64,000 bases of DNA from VRUE01 sp963780815 (GTDB lineage: Bacteria; Actinomycetota; Thermoleophilia; Solirubrobacterales; 70-9): positions 253,197 through 317,196 of the forward strand of contig CAWADG010000013.1 in NCBI GenBank assembly GCA_963780815.1. The letters are read 5' to 3'. Both the position numbers and the translations under genes were made by a program. The notes beneath the pieces were generated by a model. That model was not told the origin of the DNA. It saw only the letters and a list, made by a program, of their open reading frames with translations, and did no database searches. Below, in pieces: positions 35,243 through 43,190 of this stretch. The number at the start of each line of letters is the position of its first letter. The first letter of the stretch is position 1.

Positions 35243-35590
35243 GTGTCTCCAGAGCTTGAAGCCCGCTGCTTGGCGGAAATGCTGCTCGGCCGCCCTATCC
35301 GGACCCCTGCCCCGGATCGCCCGAACAGGGCGTTGGCCACCCGCCCATCGCGCCCGAGAGCTTCGGCGGGTGCCGCCGAATTTTCGTCCATTGGAACGGC
35401 TCTCGCGATGATCCATGGAACGGAGGTGACCAGGCCGCCGACTTTCGTCGGCCTATCTGAGGCGACTCGTCTGCGGAGCGGTTTGGTCGAGGCGGCCACC
35501 TTCCCCGTAATTGCCATCTCGGCGGTGTTCGGGGCCGGCGCTCCGGCCGCAGCCTCCGTCGGGGTCGCCCGCGCCGCCGAGGCGGATTGA
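35243..35590 (+). CDS. Uncertain small ORF upstream of the channel gene
   Basis: 115 codons from a GTG nine bases after a plausible -10 (CATAAG 35229-35234, with TTGACT at 35205). Its stop overlaps a TTG start of the channel gene (TTGA). These signals favour a real leaderless gene, but the product is low in complexity and resembles nothing I know, and an equally long frame exists on the other strand. The remainder of 35043-35586 shows nothing else. Confidence 0.25.
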   Translation: MSPELEARCLAEMLLGRPIRTPAPDRPNRALATRPSRPRASAGAAEFSSIGTALAMIHGTEVTRPPTFVGLSEATRLRSGLVEAATFPVIAISAVFGAGAPAAASVGVARAAEAD

Positions 35591-35601
35591 GCGCAGTCGA
35601 A

Positions 35602-36702
35602 ATGGGGGGCGATTCGAGACGGCTTCCCGGCTTCCCGACCGGACGCGCGGGCCTGCGCCGGATCGCACACCATCCCGGCCTCGGCGGCTCCCGCGCCCTG
35701 CTGCGGCGCCAGCTTGTGGAATTGCTCGAGCGGCTCGCGCTCCTGGGCTTCGCGATCTGCGCGCTGCTCGCCGTCGGGACCGTCGGCTACATGGTCACCG
35801 AAGGCACGTCTGTTGGTTTCGGCCTGGTCTGGGCCCTCGACACCGTTGCCACGGTCGGTTCAATCCCAGAGCCGACCGGAACAGGAGGTCAGATCCTCAA
35901 GGTCCTGTTGATCGTCTTCGGCGTGGGTACCCTCTTCTACGCTCTGGTTACGTTGACCGAGTTCTTCGTCGCGGGCCATCTCTCAGGCTTGCTCGAGGAG
36001 AGAAGGGTCTTAAGGAAGATCGACTCGCTGTACAACCACATCCTGATCTGCGGCTTCGGCCGGGTGGGGCGCCAGGTCGCCCGCGACCTGCAGGCGGCGG
36101 GGCGCGACTTCATCGTCCTCGACAACAACCCGGGCGAGACGAGGGAGCACGCCGACGCGATGGGCGCGCCTTTCATCGAGGGCTCGCCCTCAGATGACGA
36201 GGTGCTCCGCGGCGCCGGGATCATGAGCGCCGCCGGGGTGATCGCCTGCGTCGACTCGGACGCCGAGAACATCTTCATCACGCTGACCGCGCGCGAGCTG
36301 CGCCCCGACCTCGCGATCGTCGCTCGCGCCAGCGTCGAAGACTCCGAGAGCAAGTTGCGCCGCGCGGGCGCCGACCGAATCGTCTCCCCCTACAGGGAGA
36401 GCGGCGCGGAGATGGCCCGCTCCATCCTGCACCCGCAGGTGACAGGGGTCGTCGAGGTCGCCCCCGGATACCGGATGGAGGAGATCGAGGTGACCGTCGG
36501 CTGTGCCGGCGTTGGCGGGACCCTCGAGGAGGTGCGGGGATCGGCGACGATCGTGGCGTTGCGGCGCCGGGGCGGGACAGTGGAACCACAGCCGCCTTCT
36601 GACACCGTGCTTGAAGAGGGCCAGGTGATCGTCGCGATGGGAGAGGCGAAGGCACTGGAGCGTCTGGAGACCCTGATGGTGCCGGGTCCGGCCGGGGCCT
36701 GA
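35602..36702 (+). CDS. Potassium-channel-like protein with TrkA-N and TrkA-C domains
   Basis: 366 residues from ATG 35602 (a TTG at 35587 adds five). Two membrane helices (about 45-65 and 95-118) flank a pore loop. A cytosolic RCK/TrkA-N Rossmann domain follows (LICGFGRVGRQVARDL, then FIVLDNNPG and GSPSDDEVLRGAG), then TrkA-C (about 285-355). The layout matches two-helix RCK-gated potassium channels such as MthK. The filter region reads TVATVGSIPEP (Thr84-Ile88) in place of TVGYGD, so ion selectivity may differ. It acts in the cytoplasmic membrane and is gated by NAD(H) or nucleotide. Confidence 0.85.
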   Translation: MGGDSRRLPGFPTGRAGLRRIAHHPGLGGSRALLRRQLVELLERLALLGFAICALLAVGTVGYMVTEGTSVGFGLVWALDTVATVGSIPEPTGTGGQILKVLLIVFGVGTLFYALVTLTEFFVAGHLSGLLEERRVLRKIDSLYNHILICGFGRVGRQVARDLQAAGRDFIVLDNNPGETREHADAMGAPFIEGSPSDDEVLRGAGIMSAAGVIACVDSDAENIFITLTARELRPDLAIVARASVEDSESKLRRAGADRIVSPYRESGAEMARSILHPQVTGVVEVAPGYRMEEIEVTVGCAGVGGTLEEVRGSATIVALRRRGGTVEPQPPSDTVLEEGQVIVAMGEAKALERLETLMVPGPAGA

Positions 36703-36932
36703 TCTAGACCCCGGGCCCAGAACCATCTGCGCCCCGTCGCCTCCTGTTACCAGGAACGCTCACCCACGACCCGAACCCCCGAACTCCCGGCTTGGAAAGG
36801 TGTAATCGGGAAGGATTCTGCGGACAACTAGACCTCAATGAGAGTTAGGAGGCTTAGAAACTCGCTTCACAGATAGCGCCTCGAAAAAGGGGCAGTTTGC
36901 GCCGATTTGCGCCGCAGAGCCTCTGAGCGATC
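36703..36932. other. Intergenic region
   Basis: About 230 bases between the convergently transcribed channel and UspA genes. AT-richer than its surroundings, with no gene, no clear terminator and no repeat recognised. Confidence 0.4.
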
Positions 36933-37808
36933 TCACTGCTGCGACGAATCCGATGCGCCGTTGCCGGTCGGGACCAGTAGGACCGAGCACGCGGCACGAT
37001 GCGCGACTCGCTCGCTGACGCTGCCCAGTGCCTTGATCCCGCTCAGGCCGCGGCGACCACAGATCAGCATCGAGGGTGCTTTCGACTGGGTGGCCTCGAT
37101 GATTTCGTGGGCAGCGTGGCCTCTGGGCTCGCTGAGCGCAGGCTCCTCGCCGGTCATCTCGCCGATCTCGGCAATCTGGTCTTCGATCACCCGGTGGCGC
37201 TCTGGATGCGACCTGCCGACGACGTGGACAACCTCGAGCTTCGAGTTGAAGGCGGTGGCGACCCGCGCGCCGACCCGCATCGGAGCCCAGGACCCGGGCG
37301 AACCGTCGCTGGCAATAATCAAGTGCGTTGGGAACCTGTTTGGGCCGGGGGGCTCTCGCGCGATCAACAGAGATCGGTCCGTCATGTGGGCAGCCCTGCT
37401 GGCGGTGCCGACAAGCATGACCCCGGCAGCGCGCGAGCGACCGTGGGTTCCGAGGATCAACAGGTCATGACGCTCGCTCAGCGGAAGCAGGACATTTGCG
37501 GCGTTTTGGCGATCGCTGCCAATCTCGATCGAAGCTGAAACCCCGGCCTCTCGGGCGATCCTGTCGGCCTCTTCCAAGCCCTTCTCAAGCCCTTCTTGCC
37601 TGTACTCCGGCCCCAGCTGGCGGTCGACGCGGACGGCGATGAAGTGAACGGAGGCTCCGGTTGACGCCAACGCAACCGCCTGCCGCGCCGCCTCGGTGCT
37701 TCCTGGGCCGCCTTCGATGCCGCAGAGGATGCTGGCGAATGGCGTAGGCGTTTCTTTGCCTCTCCCTGGTAGGTCCTCAGATTTCAGCAGGTTCCACCTT
37801 ACGCCCAA
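36933..37808 (-). CDS. Tandem universal stress protein (UspA)
   Basis: 291 residues containing two Usp domains. Domain 1 (about 25-150) ends with LGTHGRSRAAGVMLVGTASR. Domain 2 (about 160-282) has GRRGLSGIKALGSVSERV and ends with SVLLVPTG. The G-x2-G-x9-G-S/T pattern means both may bind ATP. Such proteins respond to starvation or oxidative stress, and the exact role is unknown. The TTG start at 37808 has no good ribosome-binding site and no better one is nearby. Confidence 0.87.
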   Translation of the reverse strand: MGVRWNLLKSEDLPGRGKETPTPFASILCGIEGGPGSTEAARQAVALASTGASVHFIAVRVDRQLGPEYRQEGLEKGLEEADRIAREAGVSASIEIGSDRQNAANVLLPLSERHDLLILGTHGRSRAAGVMLVGTASRAAHMTDRSLLIAREPPGPNRFPTHLIIASDGSPGSWAPMRVGARVATAFNSKLEVVHVVGRSHPERHRVIEDQIAEIGEMTGEEPALSEPRGHAAHEIIEATQSKAPSMLICGRRGLSGIKALGSVSERVAHRAACSVLLVPTGNGASDSSQQ

Positions 37809-37880
37809 ATTCGCACGGTTGGTACTTGGTCGAGTTCAAACCTTGTGCGGCCGGCGATCTCAAGGCGCACTTCGGCCGGC

Positions 37881-37929
37881 CAGATCGCCGAAGCTCAGCC
37901 ACAACCCCCTCGGGGGCTGGGCGGCTCAG
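37881..37929. repeat. Left part of the 151-bp repeat, copy 2
   Basis: Matches 4624-4671 except for a few bases. It ends exactly where the IS110-bearing insert begins. It contains a GC-rich inverted repeat around ACCCCCTCGGGGGCT. Confidence 0.75.
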
Positions 37930-37966
37930 CTGATATGGCCGTCGTTTTGTCAAGCCGCCAACCACC

Positions 37967-37990
37967 AAAGGCCCGCTGACGCGGGCCTTT
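37967..37990. terminator. Strong hairpin in the non-coding end of the IS110 element
   Basis: AAAGGCCCGC and GCGGGCCTTT form a perfect 10-bp stem with loop TGAC. It can act as a rho-independent terminator on the plus strand (T-rich tail TTTCTCTT). It may equally be part of a structured element RNA, as it lies in the 3' non-coding region of the insertion sequence. Confidence 0.6.
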
Positions 37991-38203
37991 CTCTTGGCCC
38001 AGGAGGCGGCGGTCGGCCTGGTGCGCGACTCGCGGTCAGGCTGATATGCGCGGGTTGGCTACCGCAGGACCGGGTTTCGTCTTAGCGCCCGCTGTCTAGG
38101 ATCGAGCGTCGCCGCGAAGCGGCTGCCCATAGCTGAATCGCGGATGCGCTGCGCGAGGGACCGAGCTCCGCCGCCTTCTGGGCCAAGCAGTGCTTGGTGG
38201 TCC

Positions 38204-39286
38204 TCAGGGCGTCGTCGACACCGCCCAGCAGAAGCCGGCCAGCTCCCTCGCCACGGCGACCGCGCAGAGGGTGCGGCGCTTGCCGCGTTCGGCGTCCAGG
38301 CGCACCCAGCTGCGATGGAGGCGCTGTTGCGCCTTCCAGGAAATCGCGCAAACCGCCTGGGGCTGGCCCTCCTGGCGGCGGCGCAGCTCGCGGCCTTTGC
38401 GCGGCGCCCGGCGGTAGTGCCAGGCCGCCTCGACCAAGAGGCGTCGGGCGTGGCGCGATCCGGACTTGGTGATCGCGCCCTGCCTGCGCCTCTCACCGCT
38501 CGAGCTCTCCGAAGGCACCAGGCCCAGGTAGCTCATCAGCTGGGCGGGGCGCTCGAAGCGGTGAAAGTCGCCGACCTCGGCGCTGAGGCCGAGCGCCGAG
38601 AGGGTGTCGATGCCGCGCAAACACCGCAGGCGGGAGACGGTTTGCTCCCAGGGGGAGCCCGGCACCAGCGAGGCCATCTGGGCCTCGAGGTTCTCGCGGC
38701 GGACCAGCAGGGCGTCGATCGCCCCGATCCCGTCGAGCAGCACCGTTTGGGCCACCGGCTCGGGGAGCTCAACTCTGCCCAGCCAGTCGAGGTGGCGCTC
38801 GGTCCAGTTGTTGCCCTCGAAGCGAAGGTCGTGGCGCAGCAAGAGCTTGGCGACGCGGTGGCGGGCCCGCATCAGATCGCCGCGGACGTCCTCGCGCGCC
38901 CTGACCAGATCTCGCATCGCCTCCTCGGCGGTGCTCGGCACCCGGACGGGGTGCAGGCCGCCGATCATCAGCAGGCGCGCCAGCCGCTCGGCGTCGCGGC
39001 GGTCGGTCTTGACCCGGTCTTGGGCTGGGCGCTCGATCTTGCCCGGCGCGGCAACCGTGCAGGCGACCCCCCGCTCGGCCAACGCGCGGGCGAGGCCGAA
39101 GCCGGTCGGGCCGGCCTCATAGGCCACCCGCACCGGCGCCGGCAGTTCGGTGCAAAAGTCGGCCACCTGATCGGTTGCTCCGCCCATCCTCCTAACCGCC
39201 AGCTCGCCCGAATTCGAATCGGCGATCGCCGCTACGACCTTCGCCGCGTGAACATCCAAACCCACCCACGTCCTAACCTGACTCAC
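38204..39286 (-). CDS. IS110-family transposase
   Basis: 360 residues from GTG 39286, with a GGGGG tract upstream. The RuvC-like DEDD set is present: Asp11 in GLDVH, Glu57 in YEAGP, Asp95 and Asp98 in KTDRRDAE. The C-terminal Tnp domain has LRGIDTLSALGLSAEVGDF, YLGLVPSE and KSGSRHARRLL, with the probable catalytic Ser275. Both domains are complete, so the enzyme may be active. These recombinases use an element-encoded guide RNA to choose target and donor. The C-terminus ends in GFCWAVSTTP. A 22-residue extension to ATG 39352 would enter the flanking repeat and is rejected. Confidence 0.93.
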   Translation of the reverse strand: MSQVRTWVGLDVHAAKVVAAIADSNSGELAVRRMGGATDQVADFCTELPAPVRVAYEAGPTGFGLARALAERGVACTVAAPGKIERPAQDRVKTDRRDAERLARLLMIGGLHPVRVPSTAEEAMRDLVRAREDVRGDLMRARHRVAKLLLRHDLRFEGNNWTERHLDWLGRVELPEPVAQTVLLDGIGAIDALLVRRENLEAQMASLVPGSPWEQTVSRLRCLRGIDTLSALGLSAEVGDFHRFERPAQLMSYLGLVPSESSSGERRRQGAITKSGSRHARRLLVEAAWHYRRAPRKGRELRRRQEGQPQAVCAISWKAQQRLHRSWVRLDAERGKRRTLCAVAVARELAGFCWAVSTTP

Positions 39287-39312
39287 GTCGGCACCCCCAT
39301 GATTGCGGTCCT

Positions 39313-39333
39313 CGCCGAGGCCACTCCTCGGCG
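39313..39333 (-). other. Hairpin upstream of the IS110 transposase gene
   Basis: CGCCGAGG (39313-39320) and CCTCGGCG (39326-39333) pair perfectly around the loop CCACT, just inside the element end and 27 bases before the transposase start. It may restrain read-through expression or belong to the element's structured end. Confidence 0.5.
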
Positions 39334-39336
39334 ACA

Positions 39337-39439
39337 AACCCGCGCATCTCATGCGCGGGTGCCGACCTTCACACCGGCGTCGGATTACTCCCGGCGCTCA
39401 GGTGGGCAGGCCATAGGGTCTAGGAGCCCGAATCGGGCA
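39337..39439. repeat. Right part of the 151-bp repeat, copy 2
   Basis: 103 bases almost identical to 4672-4774, starting with the hairpin CCCGCGCAT/ATGCGCGGG. Similarity to the first copy stops abruptly after GGGCA in both places, so this is a repeat edge. Confidence 0.75.
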
Positions 39440-39616
39440 GGCCGAGCACTCCCACAGCCGCTCCCGGCGGCATACCGCCTGATCACCGTCCTCACCGCGG
39501 CGTCGATCGCCGCCGCCGGAACCCCGCGTTCTGCCGGAGCGCCTGCGACCGCGGTCGCACGGTCGTCGCCGCGACCGGTCGGAGGCTGACCCCGACGAAA
39601 CTCCTGCCCCTGCCGG

Positions 39617-40390
39617 CTACCGGGCTGACTCGATTAGGCCGTAGTGGCCGTCGTAGCGCATGTAGATCACGTTGCCGCAGCCGCTCGCGGCATCGCTGAA
39701 GTACATGAACCGATGGTTGAGGATGTCCATCTCCGCTACCGCGTCCTCGAGTCTGGTCGCCCCGCTCATCCGGCTCTCCTCGTAGACGATCCCAGCGCTT
39801 TCGCCCGACCAGCCGATCCCGCTCGGTCCGATAACGCCGAGTCGGCCGTCGTCGCGGTGGTACGCGACGGCGTCGGCGCCGGTCTCGCGCTCGATGAACA
39901 GGTAGAAGTCGTGATCGAGGAACTCCATCTCCTCGGCGGCCTCGGCGGGGGTGAGCGGGTCGGTGGCGAAGGTCTTGCGGCGGACTATCTTCCGCTCCTC
40001 CGGCGCTCGCGGGAAGTAGTCAGGACGGTCGCTGGCAGAACTGGAATGCCGCCACTCGCCCGCCTTGCGCTCGGTCGGACGGCGGGCCTGGTCGGTGCGA
40101 CGGTCGACGAAGTTCCGCAGTTGCCGCTCGAGCCGCTGAGTGAGGCTGTCAACCGCCGCGATCGGCTCGAGGTCGGCGACCTTCGCCCGGATCATCGGGC
40201 CATTCAGGTCGATCTCGCCCTCGGCCCGGGCGGAGCGTTCGATCCGCGGGTTGGGTTCCTGGACGAGGACCACTCGAGCACCGAGGACTGGGATGTCGAC
40301 GAATCGGTCCAGCGCCCCCACCTTCTCCTCCGCGTGCTCGCGCGCCTCAACCGGGACGTCGCCTCTGATCGTCACCTCTACCTGAATCAT
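39617..40390 (-). CDS. hpf: Ribosome hibernation promoting factor, long form with duplicated C-terminal domain
   Basis: 257 residues from ATG 40390, with AAGGAGGT ten bases upstream. The N-terminal domain (1-100) is HPF/RaiA type (MIQVEVTIRGDVPV, VPVEAREHAEEKVGALDRF), which sits in the A/P sites of the 30S subunit. After a charged linker come two S30EA-type dimerisation domains in tandem: AEEMEFLDHDFYLFIERETG with VAYHRDDGRLGVI, and AEMDILNHRFMYFSDAASG with MRYDGHYGLI. Long HPFs with one such domain pair ribosomes into 100S dimers. Two copies in one chain could permit intramolecular pairing. Confidence 0.9.
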   Translation of the reverse strand: MIQVEVTIRGDVPVEAREHAEEKVGALDRFVDIPVLGARVVLVQEPNPRIERSARAEGEIDLNGPMIRAKVADLEPIAAVDSLTQRLERQLRNFVDRRTDQARRPTERKAGEWRHSSSASDRPDYFPRAPEERKIVRRKTFATDPLTPAEAAEEMEFLDHDFYLFIERETGADAVAYHRDDGRLGVIGPSGIGWSGESAGIVYEESRMSGATRLEDAVAEMDILNHRFMYFSDAASGCGNVIYMRYDGHYGLIESAR

Positions 40391-40766
40391 CCCTCCGACT
40401 ACCTCCTTACCTCGTCGCTGCTCAGCCTCGCCAGGATCCGAGCAGAGGCTCGGCGGCCGATCGCCACAGTATCGGCCGCCGGATGGCACCACTCGGGTCG
40501 CTCTCCATCAGCGACGTCTTACATTAGGCACCCTGATCGTTGCGCGGGCCCTGCCCAGGCGACAGTACGCTCGCTTGTCCGAGAGTCCCTGGCCTTCGTC
40601 GTGTCCAGAAGTGCTACCGCGACACGCGCTCGATATGAGTAGCGGGCACCTCTGCGGCAGCGGGTCTCTAGCGGCAGCCGTTCGGATCCTAACCCCAGCT
40701 CTGTCAAGCCGCGAAGTTCCACCATCCTGGTGGCGAGCCTCCGCTGGAGCCTCGGATGCAGTGGCC
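40391..40766. other. Intergenic region between the hpf and MMPL genes
   Basis: About 376 bases. It holds the hpf ribosome-binding site at its start, and a short hairpin CCACCA/TGGTGG near 40721 after the MMPL stop that could help end its transcript. Short open frames here show no motif. Confidence 0.4.
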
Positions 40767-43082
40767 CTAGGCCCGCGTTGGCGGATGCTTGATGGCGGCG
40801 GCTGGGACATCAGATTCCTCACCAGCCGTCGGGTATGAGCCAGCCCCAGGCCCAACTCTCGGCAACCACTCGAGCCACCTCGGCAGATACCAGTTCCAAT
40901 CCCCGAGCAGCTTCATCGTCGCCGGCAGCAGGACGCCGCGAATGATGGTCGCGTCGATCAGCACCGCTACCGCGAGGCCGACACCCAACTGCTTGAAGAT
41001 GAGGAGCGACAGTGTGGCGAAGATCGCGAACACCGCGATCATCACCACCGCGGCGCTGGTCACGACACCGGCTGTCGTCTTGATCCCGTGGGAGACCGCG
41101 TCCACGGTCGGCCTGCCGCGGTCAAAGCCCTCGCGGATTCGAGTCAGGATGAACACGTGGTAGTCCATCGAGAGGCCGAACAGCACCACGAACATGAACA
41201 GCGGCATCCAGGAGACGATCGCGCCGTCCGACTTGAAGCCCAGCAGCGACTCCAGATGGCCCTCCTGGAAGATCCAGACCAGCACCCCGTAGGCGGCACC
41301 GACTGAGAGCAGGTTGAGGATGATCGCCGTGACTGGAATCACGAGCGAGCGGAACGTGAACAACAAGAGCAGGAAGGCCGCCGAGAGGACGAAGACGAAG
41401 ACCAATGGCGCGTGTGACTTCATCGTGTCGTTGAAGTCAGTGGAGCTGGCGGTATAGCCGCTGACGTCAGCCGTCGCCCTCGGGACTCTTCCGATGGTTG
41501 CCGGAATCAGGGTGTCGCGCAGCTTCGCCAGGGCCGCGGTCGATTGGGAGTCGGTGCCGTCGCCGGCAACGGGGATTTCGACTACCTCGACCGTGTGATC
41601 GGGGCTCACGGTTGTCGTGATCGGCTGCTTGAAGTCCGGGCTAGCGGTCGCCCGAGCGCGTAGGTCGTTGATCGCTCCAACCACCTGCAGCGACTTCACG
41701 TCGTTGGCATGGACCACAACCTGGGCTGGGATCGGCCCACCGGGGAAGGACCCTTGGATGCGGTTGTAGGTCTGGATCACCCCGAGGTCCTGCGGCAGGG
41801 TCTGGACGCCCGGCGTCGCCGTGTGGAGGCTGAACGCTGGGATTGCCAAGAACACCAGCCCCCCGCCGGCGAGGACGACGGCGATGACTGGATGGCGGAG
41901 AGCCGGATTCAGGATTCGCGACCACGCTCCGCTCTCGCCGACGTTCCACCTTCTCCTCCTCGAGAGATATGGGATCCGCCCCTTCTCCACCCGGTCTCCA
42001 AGCCAGGCAAGGACTGCAGGGAGGACGGTGAGCGACCCAACCACGGCGACGGCGACGACGAGGATCGTGCCGGTGGCAAACGACTGGAAGGTGGGCGCTC
42101 CGGCGAGGTACATGCCCGCCATTGCGATCATCACCGTGAATCCAGAGACCATCACCGCACGACCCGAGGTCGCGGCTGCGGCCGCCAGAGAGGCCCCCTC
42201 GCTTCGCCCCGATTCGCGCTCCTCGCGCTCGCGACGCAGGTAGAACATCGAATAGTCGACGCCGACCGCAAGGCCGATCAGCAGAATCACCTCGTTGATG
42301 GATTCGTCGACTCCACTGATATGGCTGATCACGCCGATCAGGCCAATCGTCGCCAGCACCGAAGTCAGGCCAAGCAGCAAAGGCACGCCGGCTGCCACCA
42401 GGGCACCGAAGGCGACCAGGAGAATCAGCAACGTGATCGGCAGCGAGGTCACCAGTGCCGTCTTGAAGTCTTCGCTGATCGCGGCGCTCACCTGGTTGTC
42501 CGAGCTCGCTTCGCCGAACTCTCCGATCGTCAACTGCGGATGGGCAGCCTGCGCGGCTTCGACGGCCCGCAGGGTCGCATCGGCGCGGTTTTTTGCCGCG
42601 CTCTGGTCGCCGGCAATCTTGAAGCGGGTCAGCGCGGAGTGGCCATCCGCAGAGATCTGTGAGCGGTTGGCAGCTTCGTAGGGGCTCTCGATCGCGTAGA
42701 CGTACGGCAGCTGCGAGAGGCGGAATTGCGCGTCGCCGACCGCGGCGCGGAAGGGCAGGCTGTCGTCGTTTTCCGTGGTGCTCTGCACCAGCACCATCTC
42801 GTCGGCGTTCTTCGGAAACGCGGCTTCGACCGTGCGCTCTGCGCGTCCCGACTCGCCGACTCCGAGCTGGGCGTTGTCAAGCGTCTTTGCCCCGACCGCG
42901 CCCCCGACCATGAAGGCGATGATCACGAACGCAAGCCAGCCCCAGATCGCGGTCTTGCGATGCTGGGCGCTCCATCGCCCCATCCGAGCAGCGACGTTGA
43001 GGCCTTGGTCTGCCGCTACTGCCTCATTCGCCGAGGCCTGGGCTTCAGTCGATTCCGGACCGGACCGGACGTTTCGCTTCAT
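40767..43082 (-). CDS. MMPL-family (RND-type) transporter
   Basis: 771 residues from ATG 43082, with GAGGAG upstream. Twelve membrane helices in the two-half RND pattern: one N-terminal helix (IWGWLAFVIIAFMVGGAVG), a periplasmic domain, then five helices including GLAVGVDYSMFYLRREREE, and the same again with FVVLFGLSMDYHVFILTRIR. The two VDYSMF/MDYHVF segments match MMPL family signatures, where Asp-Tyr pairs conduct protons. Members export lipids, glycolipids or siderophores in actinobacteria. The substrate here is unknown; export of the cluster's lipid product would be speculation. Confidence 0.9.
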   Translation of the reverse strand: MKRNVRSGPESTEAQASANEAVAADQGLNVAARMGRWSAQHRKTAIWGWLAFVIIAFMVGGAVGAKTLDNAQLGVGESGRAERTVEAAFPKNADEMVLVQSTTENDDSLPFRAAVGDAQFRLSQLPYVYAIESPYEAANRSQISADGHSALTRFKIAGDQSAAKNRADATLRAVEAAQAAHPQLTIGEFGEASSDNQVSAAISEDFKTALVTSLPITLLILLVAFGALVAAGVPLLLGLTSVLATIGLIGVISHISGVDESINEVILLIGLAVGVDYSMFYLRREREERESGRSEGASLAAAAATSGRAVMVSGFTVMIAMAGMYLAGAPTFQSFATGTILVVAVAVVGSLTVLPAVLAWLGDRVEKGRIPYLSRRRRWNVGESGAWSRILNPALRHPVIAVVLAGGGLVFLAIPAFSLHTATPGVQTLPQDLGVIQTYNRIQGSFPGGPIPAQVVVHANDVKSLQVVGAINDLRARATASPDFKQPITTTVSPDHTVEVVEIPVAGDGTDSQSTAALAKLRDTLIPATIGRVPRATADVSGYTASSTDFNDTMKSHAPLVFVFVLSAAFLLLLFTFRSLVIPVTAIILNLLSVGAAYGVLVWIFQEGHLESLLGFKSDGAIVSWMPLFMFVVLFGLSMDYHVFILTRIREGFDRGRPTVDAVSHGIKTTAGVVTSAAVVMIAVFAIFATLSLLIFKQLGVGLAVAVLIDATIIRGVLLPATMKLLGDWNWYLPRWLEWLPRVGPGAGSYPTAGEESDVPAAAIKHPPTRA

Positions 43083-43190
43083 CCACGCTCCTCGGGGCCA
43101 CAAGCGGGAGCGAAAGGGATCCTGGCGTTCGAGCCTATCCCACATGCCTTGAAGCTGCAAAACGCAGCGGTGAAAATAACTTGGGGCGCG

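Larger units (their letters stand above)
37930..39336 (-). mobile_element. IS110-family insertion sequence
   Basis: Boundaries come from comparison with the uninterrupted repeat at 4624-4774: everything between the two repeat halves is extra here, about 1407 bases. It holds one transposase gene (minus strand), about 50 bases upstream of its start with a hairpin at 39313-39333, and 274 non-coding bases beyond its stop. No long terminal inverted repeats are visible, as usual for IS110. The alternative is that the repeat halves belong to the element (37881-39439) and the copy at 4624 is a deletion derivative. Confidence 0.7.

Noticed and set aside
34999..35673. 224-codon minus-strand frame
   Set aside because: Low-complexity composition, overlaps both the GNAT start and the channel gene, and has no motif or start signal.
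40767..43082. Dedicated exporter of the lipid cluster's product
   Set aside because: It lies 16 kb away on the other strand in an unrelated setting. There is no sequence evidence for the link beyond the family's known preference for lipids.
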